Shown: positions 8,593-16,680 of the stretch, one piece after another
Layout of the letters: every line of letters starts with the position of its first letter
How positions within the stretch are numbered: position 1 is the stretch's first letter
NCBI GenBank assembly: GCA_964392265.1
Contig: CAYMOS010000002.1
Location: 1-64,000, forward strand
Reading direction: 5' to 3'
Source of the DNA: CALMAK01 sp964392265
Lineage (GTDB): Bacteria; Patescibacteriota; Saccharimonadia; Saccharimonadales; Saccharimonadaceae
Length of the DNA: 64,000 nt
Notes under the pieces: model-generated
Seen by the model: the letters and a program-made list of their open reading frames with translations, nothing else
Database searches by the model: none
What the model was told of the DNA's origin: nothing
Made by a program: the position numbers and the translations under genes

Positions 8593-9075
8593 ATGTCGAC
8601 CTTCCGTGATCGTGATTCAACCATCCCCGCAGAGATTGCCTCTGCGGGGTTTCCTGACATCGAGAAGGTAGTGTTGATGGGTGGGGGCGTGTTAGAACTG
8701 TACGGCCTGAGGCTGGCGACTGATATTGATCTAGTAACGACGACGGCTAATTCCGAGGGGTTGATTGCTACTGATCCTGATCGCTGGCGTAAGATCATCC
8801 GGCACTATACGGCCATCACTGATGGTCATCCATTTACACGTACCAGTATTAGTGACGCGGGAGGTCGTTTCGATATTTGGAATACTTGGTATGATGTGCG
8901 ACGGCCCGTAGGAGATAGGCAGCTCTATCCCTTGCGTGATTTACGTGAGCGATCGGTGCAACACCCGATGGGATTTTACGTCATGCGGCTCGATGAAATG
9001 ATTGCCATGAAGCAGGCGGCAGGGCGCGAGAAAGACCTCCAGGATGTTGCCCTCCATCACCGTCAGAAACCATAA
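8593..9075 (+). CDS. Nucleotidyltransferase-fold protein, function unknown
   Basis: This 160-residue protein contains GGGVLELYGLRLATDIDLV (about residues 30-48), the GG...G...DxD pattern of the polymerase-beta-type nucleotidyltransferase fold seen in AbiEii-like proteins. A third acidic residue may be in RFDIW. No partner toxin or antitoxin gene is adjacent; it follows RNase J by 23 bp with a GAGGG Shine-Dalgarno. A GC-rich hairpin lies inside its first 20 codons and probably doubles as a terminator for RNase J transcripts. The substrate cannot be told. Confidence 0.7.
   Translation: MSTFRDRDSTIPAEIASAGFPDIEKVVLMGGGVLELYGLRLATDIDLVTTTANSEGLIATDPDRWRKIIRHYTAITDGHPFTRTSISDAGGRFDIWNTWYDVRRPVGDRQLYPLRDLRERSVQHPMGFYVMRLDEMIAMKQAAGREKDLQDVALHHRQKP
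8625..8652 (+). terminator. GC-rich hairpin within the start of the 8593 gene
   Basis: A perfect 9-bp stem CCCCGCAGA/TCTGCGGGG with a 7-nt loop is followed by only three Ts. It lies 32 bp inside the coding region. It may attenuate read-through from RNase J. Confidence 0.5.
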
Positions 9076-9082
9076 GGGGTAC

Positions 9083-9111
9083 TTGCAAAACGTTGCGATT
9101 TATGCTACAAT
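9083..9111 (+). promoter_or_regulatory. Promoter of ftsK
   Basis: TTGCAA (9083-9088), a 17-bp spacer and TACAAT (9106-9111) precede ftsK. A second TATACT at 9141-9146 lies 10 nt before the ATG. Confidence 0.7.
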
Positions 9112-9156
9112 AGAAATGTACAATCATAACAGATATGGCGTATACTAAATAAGGTT

Positions 9157-11400
9157 ATGGCACAAAAGAAAAAATCATCACGAAAGAAATCGTCGGCAAA
9201 AAAGTCGCAGGCACCGCAGCATACATTGCCAAGTGGTTTTTGGGTGCAGGTGGGCGCCGTCTTTCTGATAGCGATTTCTATCTTGTTTGTCGTGGCATGG
9301 TTTGGGGCAGGTGGTCCCGTCCTTGAATGGCTGCACAAAACAGCCCTTGCGACGATTGGCTATGCGGTCTATATTATCCCGTTACTATTTGTCTATATTG
9401 CGGTCGAAATCTTTCGAGCCGAGAATAACCGCTTGCCGTTTGTCGTAAAGTTTGCCTCTTTTTTGACTGTTGTATGGTTTGCGGGTATTTTTGGCCTGCT
9501 GACTGACACGCCAGTTACTCCGGCAGGCGGGTTTGTGGGTGATATGGTCAATGGTGCAATGCTGTCGTTGGTCAATAGTGGAGTAGCCGCATTCATCTAT
9601 ATTCTTCTTATCTTGACGACGATATTATTTGTCATCCGCGTCTCGCCAATTACGGTCATCCGCAAGATTGGTGAGATGGTGCAGACAGATAAATCTGATG
9701 ACGAAGCTAACGTGAAGGTGATGCGTAAAGCAGCTGCCGAAGACGTACCGAAATCGTCAGTGGTCAGTGACCTCAAGTTGAATGCTGGCGTTCCTATCCT
9801 TGATACCAAGGACCAAAAATCAGACAAAAAGCGCTTTAATGTTGCCAAAAATGACGAACCGCGCGACAAACCAAGCGATAGTGGAGCGGCTCTTGTGACG
9901 GTCAATGATCCTAACTGGAAGGGCCCAGATATTGAGTTCTTGGAAAAGAAACAAAGTCCTGCCGATGCCGGTGATGTCCAGCAAAATGCCCAAATTATCA
10001 AAGATACGCTCAGCGAGTTTAATATTGAAGTTGAGATGGAAGGCGCCAACGTTGGACCAAAGGTGACGCAGTATACCCTGCGCCCACCGAGTGGTGTAAA
10101 ACTGACGCGTATCACACAACTTGAGACGAACATTGCGCTCAACCTGGCAGCACAATCATTACGTATCGAGGCGCCAATTCCAGGGCAAAAGGCCGTCGGT
10201 ATTGAGGTGCCAAATCGCCGCGCTGCGGATGTGCGTCTATATGGTATTCTGGGCAGCAAGCAGTGGAAGTCGACCCACGAAGCCTTGCCGTTTGCGGTTG
10301 GTAAAGATATTTCGGGTGAAGCAGTGGTGGGTGAACTAAACAAAATGCCTCACTTGCTGGTCGCTGGTCAGACGGGCAGTGGTAAATCGGTCATGATCAA
10401 TACGCTTCTGACGAGCTTGCTGTATCGTAACAGCCCGAGCGAGCTCAAACTAATCCTGGTCGACCCTAAACAGGTGGAAATGGCCCCTTATGAAGATATC
10501 CCTCATCTATTGACGCCAATTATTACTGAACCCGAAAAGACCGTCAGTGCCCTCAAATGGGCGGTTAACGAGATGGAGCGCCGTTATAAGCAAATGGCGG
10601 AGCTCAAGATCAAAAACATCAAGGACTACAACGCCAAGATCAAGTCCGGTGGCCACAAGATCGCCGTTGCCGATGAAGATGGCAACGTCCAGCAACACGA
10701 AGACGGCGCTATGCCATATATCGTGATTGTTATCGATGAGATGGCCGATTTGATGATGGTAGCCAAGCGCGACGTTGAGGCCTTGATCGTGCGTATTGCC
10801 CAGAAGGCGCGTGCCGTTGGTATCCACTTGGTGCTGGCAACCCAGCGTCCGTCAGTCGATGTCATTACTGGTCTGATCAAAGCCAACGTACCAGCACGTA
10901 TCGCCTTTACCGTGGCCAGTCAGATTGACAGTATGACGATCCTCGACCAAGCAGGTGCCGAAAAGCTACTGGGGCAAGGTGACATGTTAATGAAGACGGT
11001 GTCGATGCCAAAGCCAAAGCGTATTCAGGGTGCGTGGGTGACTGACGAAGAGGTTGCCAAAATCACCGATCATTTGCGTATGCAGTCAGCGCCACAATAC
11101 AATGACGACATCATTAGCCAGCCCGTGCAGCTGAACGGCAAGGGTGGTGTGGTGATGGCTGACTTTGATGGTGGCAGTAGCGAGGATGATATGTATAATC
11201 AAGCGGTTCAAGCGGTGATAGAAGGCCGCAAGGCGAGCACGAGTTATCTGCAGCGACGTTTGCGTATTGGCTATAGCCGTGCAGCCCGTATTATCGAAGA
11301 AATGGAAGAACAGGGCATTATTGGCCCTGCCGATGGGTCTCGTCCACGCGAAGTGCTGGTTACCAGCATGGACGAACTCGCTGGTAGTAGCGACGAATAA
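9157..11400 (+). CDS. ftsK: DNA translocase FtsK/SpoIIIE
   Basis: The 747-residue protein pumps chromosomal DNA across the closing septum. A Lys/Ser-rich cytoplasmic start is followed by about four transmembrane helices (residues 25-175), a charged linker, the RecA-like motor with Walker A GQTGSGKS (about 404) and Walker B VIVIDEMADL (about 527), and a C-terminal winged-helix gamma domain (about 680-735, with RRLRIGYSRAARI) that recognises polar DNA motifs. The linker is short for the family. Together with the Xer recombinase at 38.3 kb it could resolve chromosome dimers. Confidence 0.96.
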   Translation: MAQKKKSSRKKSSAKKSQAPQHTLPSGFWVQVGAVFLIAISILFVVAWFGAGGPVLEWLHKTALATIGYAVYIIPLLFVYIAVEIFRAENNRLPFVVKFASFLTVVWFAGIFGLLTDTPVTPAGGFVGDMVNGAMLSLVNSGVAAFIYILLILTTILFVIRVSPITVIRKIGEMVQTDKSDDEANVKVMRKAAAEDVPKSSVVSDLKLNAGVPILDTKDQKSDKKRFNVAKNDEPRDKPSDSGAALVTVNDPNWKGPDIEFLEKKQSPADAGDVQQNAQIIKDTLSEFNIEVEMEGANVGPKVTQYTLRPPSGVKLTRITQLETNIALNLAAQSLRIEAPIPGQKAVGIEVPNRRAADVRLYGILGSKQWKSTHEALPFAVGKDISGEAVVGELNKMPHLLVAGQTGSGKSVMINTLLTSLLYRNSPSELKLILVDPKQVEMAPYEDIPHLLTPIITEPEKTVSALKWAVNEMERRYKQMAELKIKNIKDYNAKIKSGGHKIAVADEDGNVQQHEDGAMPYIVIVIDEMADLMMVAKRDVEALIVRIAQKARAVGIHLVLATQRPSVDVITGLIKANVPARIAFTVASQIDSMTILDQAGAEKLLGQGDMLMKTVSMPKPKRIQGAWVTDEEVAKITDHLRMQSAPQYNDDIISQPVQLNGKGGVVMADFDGGSSEDDMYNQAVQAVIEGRKASTSYLQRRLRIGYSRAARIIEEMEEQGIIGPADGSRPREVLVTSMDELAGSSDE

Positions 11401-11423
11401 TCGTTGAGTATCACCAGGTGATA

Positions 11424-12014
11424 TTAGGCTGTAGACGTATCTCGGCGGGGTCGATGCTTGATGTGCCAGGCTGCTAGTAGCGAGTAATACAAAATCCCCC
11501 AGACGAGTAGTGTTTGTGGCTGCTCGACAAATAATCCGGATGCACCGGCTTGGCGTGCTGCATAGACGGCTTCGGGGAAGGGTATGATGATGGCAAGAAG
11601 CCAGCCAAACAACATGACAAATACTACCGTGCCAATCAATAGCACCAACTGCACCATCAGGAGATTATCCTTTGGAGTTTTTGTGACTGTTTTGTCTTGG
11701 CGAGAACGAGGGGCCGTAGCAGCCTTGGCGATAATGCTAAGTATCAAGATGAGCGCCGGATAAACACTCCCCAGCCCGATTGAAAACCCAAGCGCTAATA
11801 CGATGTAGATGCTTATGACGAATATCGTTGTGGAAAGTTTTTGACGCGAGGACAACGCGCCGCCGCTATGGATACTGAGGAATTCGGCTACAAATACAAA
11901 GACGCCAAAACCATAGATAAAATCAAGGTGGTGAACTGGATCAATCAATGCTTGCAAAAAGAGAAAGACAATCAATCCGTAATTCAATAGAGCAACAACG
12001 AGGCGTGTAGACAT
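11424..12014 (-). CDS. Multi-pass membrane protein of unknown function
   Basis: About 196 residues with five or six hydrophobic helices and a basic central loop (PRSRQDKTVTKTPKD); no family recognised. I chose the ATG at 12014 because TATAGT and AGAAGG lie just upstream on the minus strand; a start eight codons earlier would lie on top of these signals. It converges on ftsK, and its start faces away from the 12128 gene. Confidence 0.65.
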   Translation of the reverse strand: MSTRLVVALLNYGLIVFLFLQALIDPVHHLDFIYGFGVFVFVAEFLSIHSGGALSSRQKLSTTIFVISIYIVLALGFSIGLGSVYPALILILSIIAKAATAPRSRQDKTVTKTPKDNLLMVQLVLLIGTVVFVMLFGWLLAIIIPFPEAVYAARQAGASGLFVEQPQTLLVWGILYYSLLAAWHIKHRPRRDTSTA

Positions 12015-12070
12015 AGCGCCTTCTACTATACAAGGCATACGAACATTGGGCTATAATAATCAGGAGTAAT

Positions 12071-12099
12071 TTGACATATATTGGTACTTATGCTATGAT
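12071..12099 (+). promoter_or_regulatory. Promoter of the 12128 gene
   Basis: Consensus TTGACA (12071-12076), a 17-bp spacer and TATGAT (12094-12099) lie 28 bp before the ATG. Confidence 0.75.
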
Positions 12100-12127
12100 C
12101 TATATATAACTTTCAATAAAAACATAT

Positions 12128-12937
12128 ATGGCACATTACGATAAACCTCACGACACAACTGACCCTTGGGATACTTTCCTTGAAGAGGTTTCTGATACAG
12201 CCCAAGAGCAGCAGGAAGTGAGGCGTAGAGTGCAAGACGCGACGACTCGACTATGGGATGAAATCGATCAAGAGGGAGTGCCTCATATTTTTAGTCCAGA
12301 TCCAGACGAGCAAGACCGGCGAACGCAGGAAGCGATCGCACAAATAACTCAGTCATTGCAAGCAGATGGTGAAATCGATGCCGCATTAGCAAGGGAAAAG
12401 GCACTCGAGCAGGTCTACGCGCAAATGAGCAACGAGATAGCCGTGGCTGGTCATATTCTGATCGCGCAGGGATTTATAGAGGATACGCCCGATGAATCCA
12501 TCCGCGAGCGTGACAAGAAGCGTCTTATTGCGCAACTCATGGTACGCCAGGGTGCCTTTCGTGATCCATGGGTAACCTTTGCAAACAAGATTGTTCCTGG
12601 AGAATTATTTGATATTACCAATCCTAGCGATGCTATCTATGTTTTAGAAGAGCAGATGAAAGAGGATATAGCAGCTGATCAGCGACGGAAAAACGAGGAA
12701 ACCTACGCCCATGCCCTGGAGCTAGCTGGGATTGCTGATATCGATGATGCGGTGCAGCAGGCTGCCCTCACTCTAGCGATTAGTCAGTTGATGACGACGG
12801 CTGCTATCCGACGCCCTGTCGGTAACGCGGAGGCAGAACGTCAGGCCCAGTTTGATGAAATTATTCGCGACTCTCCTCTTGATCCTGCCACTGCCAAGCA
12901 TATTGTTGAGTTACTCGAAAAAGCGTACCCTCTGTAA
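12128..12937 (+). CDS. Acidic, helical cytosolic protein of unknown function
   Basis: The 269-residue protein is rich in Glu, Asp, Gln and Ala and predicted to be almost wholly helical. It has no signal peptide, membrane segment or recognised motif. It has its own strong promoter, a leader of roughly 20 nt with no Shine-Dalgarno, and lies just before the rpsF operon. No function is assigned. Confidence 0.65.
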   Translation: MAHYDKPHDTTDPWDTFLEEVSDTAQEQQEVRRRVQDATTRLWDEIDQEGVPHIFSPDPDEQDRRTQEAIAQITQSLQADGEIDAALAREKALEQVYAQMSNEIAVAGHILIAQGFIEDTPDESIRERDKKRLIAQLMVRQGAFRDPWVTFANKIVPGELFDITNPSDAIYVLEEQMKEDIAADQRRKNEETYAHALELAGIADIDDAVQQAALTLAISQLMTTAAIRRPVGNAEAERQAQFDEIIRDSPLDPATAKHIVELLEKAYPL

Positions 12938-13036
12938 GAGTGGATTTTTCCACAGGGATCTGGTACAATAAAGAGGTTATTAACTCGATTCACATTATAG
13001 TGTGAATATCCATAAGGATTCCAGAGGAGGAAATCT

Positions 13037-13390
13037 ATGAAGGCATATGAACTGACGGTTCTTATCCACCCAGATCTTGAAACAGATCTCGAAACTCCAC
13101 TTGGCAAGGTTCGCGACATCGTGAAGTCTGCCGGTGGTACCATCACCAGCGAAGATAACTGGGGCAAAAAGCGCCTGCAGTATCGTATCAAGGGCGAGGA
13201 TTTCGCTGTGTACGTGTACCTTGAGGTAGAACTACCAGCCGAAGCACCACTAAAAATCAGCAACACGCTAAACATTACCGACGAAGTACTTCGTTACCTA
13301 TTGGTAACAGTTGACGAAAAGGGTCGCGCATTGTTGGCCGAAGCTGCCGCTAAAAAGCAAGACGAATCAAGCACAGACGCCGACGCGTAA
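13037..13390 (+). CDS. rpsF: 30S ribosomal protein S6
   Basis: The 117-residue protein shows the S6 pattern: YELTVLIHPDLE at the start, GGTITSEDNWGKKRLQYRIKG in the middle, and ITDEVLRYLLV followed by an Ala/Lys/Asp-rich tail. S6 pairs with S18 in the 30S platform, and rpsR lies two genes downstream. A canonical Shine-Dalgarno GAGGAGG precedes the ATG, and a small hairpin (ATTCACA/TGTGAAT) lies in the leader near 12991-13010. TACAAT near 12963 is a likely -10. Confidence 0.96.
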   Translation: MKAYELTVLIHPDLETDLETPLGKVRDIVKSAGGTITSEDNWGKKRLQYRIKGEDFAVYVYLEVELPAEAPLKISNTLNITDEVLRYLLVTVDEKGRALLAEAAAKKQDESSTDADA

Positions 13391-13417
13391 TAAATTAAGA
13401 AGAGGAAAGGGGTAGCA

Positions 13418-13526
13418 CCAAGGGAAAAGAGCAGCCGGTCCCGAGTGATTCATTCACTCGCACCGCGCGATGATACAAAGAAATTGTATACGTACGTATA
13501 AAATTTCTTTTATCATAAGCCCTTGG
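13418..13526 (+). promoter_or_regulatory. Structured RNA element A before ssb
   Basis: A closing stem CCAAGGG (13418-13424)/CCCTTGG (13520-13526) encloses two hairpins. The first is CGGT/ACCG stacked on CGAGTGA/TCACTCG (13436-13465); the second is a long ATGATA...TATCAT hairpin (13470-13516). Conserved single-stranded AAAAGAGCAGC and CATAAG segments are shared with element B before rpsR. The ssb ATG lies 12 nt after the element with no Shine-Dalgarno in between; a GGAAAGGGG sits just upstream of the closing stem. A cis-regulator of translation is likely; the ligand is unknown. Confidence 0.75.
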
Positions 13527-13537
13527 GCGAAAGTAGT

Positions 13538-13978
13538 ATGGCAAGGGGTATAAATCAGGTAATCTTAATGGGACGTCTGACACGTGACCCAGAGCAGCGC
13601 ACCACAACGACGGGTAAGACGATCGCAAGCTTTAGCATCGCGGTTGATCGTGCCGGTCAAGACGATCAAGCAGACTTTTTCGATGTCACTGCATGGGAAA
13701 AGCTGGGTGATCTCGTGATGCAGTACTTGTCAAAGGGCCGACGCGTTCTTGTGCAGGGCCGCTTGCGTCAAGACAGCTGGGATGACAAAGAAACCGGCAA
13801 GAAACGTAGTCGTATCGAAGTGACGGCAACGGACGTTACCTTCCTGGATGGTCCATCAGATGGCCAAGGTGGTGGCAATAGTGCACCTCGCGCGAGTCAA
13901 TCAAGCAACAATAGTAAAGATGTAGTAATTGAGGATATCGATGACAAGCCAATCGACCTCAGTGAAATACCATTTTAA
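13538..13978 (+). CDS. ssb: Single-stranded DNA-binding protein
   Basis: About 146 residues from the ATG at 13538 (a TTG five codons earlier lies inside the RNA element). The OB-fold occupies residues 1-110, with NQVILMGRLTRDPE, FFDVTAWEKLGD and KGRRVLVQGRL. A Gly/Ser/Asn linker follows, and the acidic tip DLSEIPF recruits partner proteins. It coats single-stranded DNA in replication, repair and uptake. Its position between rpsF and rpsR is the classic bacterial operon. Confidence 0.96.
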   Translation: MARGINQVILMGRLTRDPEQRTTTTGKTIASFSIAVDRAGQDDQADFFDVTAWEKLGDLVMQYLSKGRRVLVQGRLRQDSWDDKETGKKRSRIEVTATDVTFLDGPSDGQGGGNSAPRASQSSNNSKDVVIEDIDDKPIDLSEIPF

Positions 13979-13992
13979 TTAAGAAAGGAGTA

Positions 13993-14087
13993 GCCCTAGG
14001 GAAAAGAGCAGCCGGTCCCGACGAATTTACTTCGTCGCGACCGCTCAGGTGAGAAAAACCGTAGGTTTGTCTCATAAGCCCTTGGGC
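13993..14087 (+). promoter_or_regulatory. Structured RNA element B before rpsR
   Basis: This is a second copy of element A with the same three-stem plan. The closing stem is GCCCTAGGG (13993-14001)/CCCTTGGGC (14079-14087). Hairpin one is CGGT/ACCG plus CGACGAA/TTCGTCG (14013-14043), and hairpin two is TGAGA...TCTCA (14050-14074). Stem sequences differ from element A while pairing is kept, which is covariation. AAAGGAG lies immediately upstream of the element, and the rpsR ATG lies 11 nt after it. Confidence 0.75.
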
Positions 14088-14097
14088 GCAACATACC

Positions 14098-14298
14098 ATG
14101 GCAAAACGATTCAAGAAAGACACACCAGCATACTTTGACTACAAAGATCCAAAGACGCTGATGCGATTTATCAACATTTACGGACAGATCGAACCAATTG
14201 CAAAGACTGGTCTATCTGCCAAGCAGCAACGCCAATTGGCCGTTGCCATCAAGCGCGCACGCCACCTGGCGCTATTACCATTCGTCGCACAAGGATAG
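14098..14298 (+). CDS. rpsR: 30S ribosomal protein S18
   Basis: The 66-residue protein carries FDYKDPKTLMRFINIYGQI and the RNA-binding KQQRQLAVAIKRARHLALLPF of S18. It binds with S6 on the 30S platform. It is slightly short but complete. It is preceded by structured element B rather than a normal Shine-Dalgarno. Confidence 0.95.
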   Translation: MAKRFKKDTPAYFDYKDPKTLMRFINIYGQIEPIAKTGLSAKQQRQLAVAIKRARHLALLPFVAQG

Positions 14299-14305
14299 TT
14301 GCGGC

Positions 14306-15583
14306 ATGAACCAGGCGCTACCATTCACGCTTGATTCTATTTCTAAGGTTACGCGTACGTATCCGACTCCGTTTCATATGTATGATGAGGAGCGGATACG
14401 TTTTGTTGCCGACCGTTTGTCCCGCACGATGAACGAGGCAGGGGTACCGGGATTTCGTAATTACTTTGCCGTTAAGGCACTGCCGAACCCCGAGATTATT
14501 ACAATTTTGGCGGATACTGGCATGGGTGTGGATTGCAGCAGTCTGGCAGAGCTGGCGATTGCTGAAATGTGTGGCCTGTCGGGTGAAGACATTATGTTTA
14601 GCAGTAACAACACGCTGGACGAAGAGTTCGCCTACGCGGCGAAACTCGGTGCGATTATTAATTTTGACGACGTGACGCTGGTGCATCGATATGTCAAAAA
14701 TATTGGTGTGCCGGCCATGGCAAGTTGCCGTTACAACCCTGGCGATCTCGAGTTTGGGGGACTGAACGAATCAATCATTGGTTCGCCACGTGAGGCAAAA
14801 TACGGCATGCCGCTGGATGATATGATTGCTAGTTACAAGGCCCTCACAGAGGCGGGTGTGACGAAGTTTGGTATCCATACGATGCTACTGTCGGCCGAGT
14901 TAGACTGGCATCACCATGAAGTGATCGCACGTGCATTATTTGCCGCGGTCAAGCAGATTGGGGCAGAGGTAGGGATTGAGTTTAGCTTTATTAATCTGGG
15001 CGGCGGTATTGGTGTACCGTATCGTCCGGCCGAACATGAATTTGACCTAGAGGCATTTGCTCGTGCCTTGGCCACGGTGTATCAAGAGATGGATATGACG
15101 TCGGTCGGTGCACCGCGTGTGGTGATGGAGAACGGTCGCTATATTACAGCTGATGCTGGATATCTGATAACGACCGCCGTGAACCGTAAGGACACATACA
15201 AAACGTATATCGGTGTTGATGCCAGCATGAGCGACCTGATGCGCCCTGGTATGTACGGCGCCTACCATCATGTAGCGGTTCTTGGTAAAGAGGATGCGCC
15301 AGCGTCTGTGGTCGTCGATGTTGTTGGTAGTCTCTGCGAAAACAACGACAAATTCGCAGTTGATCGTCCACTGCCAGCCATCGATACGGGCGACATTTTG
15401 GTGATTCACACGACGGGTGCACACGGCCAGGCGATGGGCTTTCAATACAACGGCAAATTACGCCATGCCGAGCTGCTGCTCGACCCTGGCGGCAAGGTGC
15501 GTTTGATTCGCCGCGCCGAAACACTAGATGATTACTTTGCAACACTAACTGAAAAAGGAGACTATCATGTACCAACCAACTGA
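14306..15583 (+). CDS. PLP-dependent diaminopimelate/ornithine decarboxylase family enzyme
   Basis: The 425-residue fold-III enzyme has the PLP-binding lysine in FAVKALPNP (about residue 54), the phosphate-binding GGGIGVPY (about 234), MENGRYI in place of the usual EPGR, YGAYHH, and the dimer-active-site Cys in GSLCENND. The best match is LysA, which converts meso-diaminopimelate to lysine, though arginine or carboxynorspermidine decarboxylases share the fold. The start at 14306 follows rpsR by 7 bp. Its end overlaps efp by 17 bp. The EPGR to ENGR change makes substrate assignment less certain. Confidence 0.8.
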   Translation: MNQALPFTLDSISKVTRTYPTPFHMYDEERIRFVADRLSRTMNEAGVPGFRNYFAVKALPNPEIITILADTGMGVDCSSLAELAIAEMCGLSGEDIMFSSNNTLDEEFAYAAKLGAIINFDDVTLVHRYVKNIGVPAMASCRYNPGDLEFGGLNESIIGSPREAKYGMPLDDMIASYKALTEAGVTKFGIHTMLLSAELDWHHHEVIARALFAAVKQIGAEVGIEFSFINLGGGIGVPYRPAEHEFDLEAFARALATVYQEMDMTSVGAPRVVMENGRYITADAGYLITTAVNRKDTYKTYIGVDASMSDLMRPGMYGAYHHVAVLGKEDAPASVVVDVVGSLCENNDKFAVDRPLPAIDTGDILVIHTTGAHGQAMGFQYNGKLRHAELLLDPGGKVRLIRRAETLDDYFATLTEKGDYHVPTN

Positions 15584-16130
15584 TCTAAAAAAAGGCACCG
15601 TCTGTCAGATTGACGGCAAACCATATCGTGTCATCGAATACGGTCAAAAAGTCATGGGGCGTGGCGGTTCAATCGTCAACGTTAAACTAAAAAACCTCAT
15701 CGATGGCAGCGTTATTCCTAAGACATTCAAGGGCCAAGATAAGATCGAGGTGGCTGAGGTGAGCAACAAAACAGTTCAGTACTTGTATAACGACGGCGAT
15801 CTGTTTTATTTCATGGATCCAACCAGTTTCGAACAGCTCGAGCTAAATGCCGATATCGTTGACAGTGCTGCATCCTATCTAAAAGAAGGTGACGAGCTGA
15901 CTCTGCAGTTCTTTGATGGCCGGGTGATTAATGTCGACCTACCGAAGAACCTGTATCTTGAGGTGACGTATACAGAAGACGTTGTGAAGGGTGATACGAC
16001 GAGCAGTGTCCTCAAAGACGCCACTCTTGAGACTGGCCTTGTCGTGAAGGTCCCAGCGTTCATAAAGACCGGTGATATCGTCTCGGTAGATACCGCAACT
16101 GGCGATTACCGCGAACGAAAGAAGGATTAA
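15567..16130 (+). CDS. efp: Translation elongation factor P
   Basis: The 187-residue three-domain protein rescues ribosomes stalled at polyproline stretches. Domain I carries the tip loop VMGRGGS, with Arg at the position that is usually a modified Lys or Arg. C-terminal signatures include VTYTEDVVKGDT and TGLVVKVPAFIKTGD. AAAGGAG precedes the ATG, which lies inside the end of the decarboxylase gene. No modifying enzyme is seen in this window. The proline-rich proteins at 19377 and 61024 would be typical clients. Confidence 0.95.
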   Translation: MYQPTDLKKGTVCQIDGKPYRVIEYGQKVMGRGGSIVNVKLKNLIDGSVIPKTFKGQDKIEVAEVSNKTVQYLYNDGDLFYFMDPTSFEQLELNADIVDSAASYLKEGDELTLQFFDGRVINVDLPKNLYLEVTYTEDVVKGDTTSSVLKDATLETGLVVKVPAFIKTGDIVSVDTATGDYRERKKD

Positions 16131-16138
16131 GGGCGATC

Positions 16139-16663
16139 ATGACGGGGCATAGAGCGCAGGGTGAGAAGTTTCTCCCTGCGTTTTTTGTTGAGCCAGTCGA
16201 ACTGGGGCAGGAGTTTCCGTTGGGTGAACTGCCACTCCATATGACGTACTTTCCGCCGGTGCAGGCACCATTTCGTCCGGAGTCTGCCAATCATCTACGG
16301 CGGTTGATCAATCCATTGCCGCCTTTTGTGGCCACGGTAGGTGACAGTGCGATGTTCGGGCCACCGGATAACCCCGTCCATGTCAAACGGATAATCAAGA
16401 ATGATCGTCTCATGAATGTCCACCGCAGGTTGGTGGCCGCACTTCAATATTTGCCACATAGTCCGCAGTATCGCATGCCATATAACCCGCATATTACCAT
16501 TCCGGAGGGTGACGACAGGGTGCAAACAGGTGATCAGATCGAGATAGGCGGCTTTTCAATTGTCGAGCAAAACAAGTTTCGTGGCACTTGGCAGGTCATG
16601 GCAAAGATCGGCCTCAAGGGCGCCGCTATGACGACTGACAGCCGTATAATCCGTCGTCAATAG
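16139..16663 (+). CDS. 2H phosphoesterase (2'-5' RNA ligase-like)
   Basis: The 174-residue protein contains two HxT-type motifs, LHMTYF (about residue 38) and PHITIP (about 120), that define the 2H superfamily acting on 2'-5' or cyclic phosphodiester bonds in RNA or nucleotides. The ATG at 16139 is 9 bp after efp, with no good Shine-Dalgarno. A strong intrinsic terminator lies in its codons 6-16, but no later start would keep the first HxT motif. Its specific substrate is unknown. Confidence 0.78.
   Translation: MTGHRAQGEKFLPAFFVEPVELGQEFPLGELPLHMTYFPPVQAPFRPESANHLRRLINPLPPFVATVGDSAMFGPPDNPVHVKRIIKNDRLMNVHRRLVAALQYLPHSPQYRMPYNPHITIPEGDDRVQTGDQIEIGGFSIVEQNKFRGTWQVMAKIGLKGAAMTTDSRIIRRQ
16155..16186 (+). 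terminator. Intrinsic terminator inside the 2H gene
   Basis: The stem CGCAGG/CCTGCG, with extra internal pairing, is followed by six Ts. It would terminate the efp transcript but lies within the coding start of the next gene. Confidence 0.8.
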
Positions 16664-16680
16664 ATGCTACACTGGTCTAT

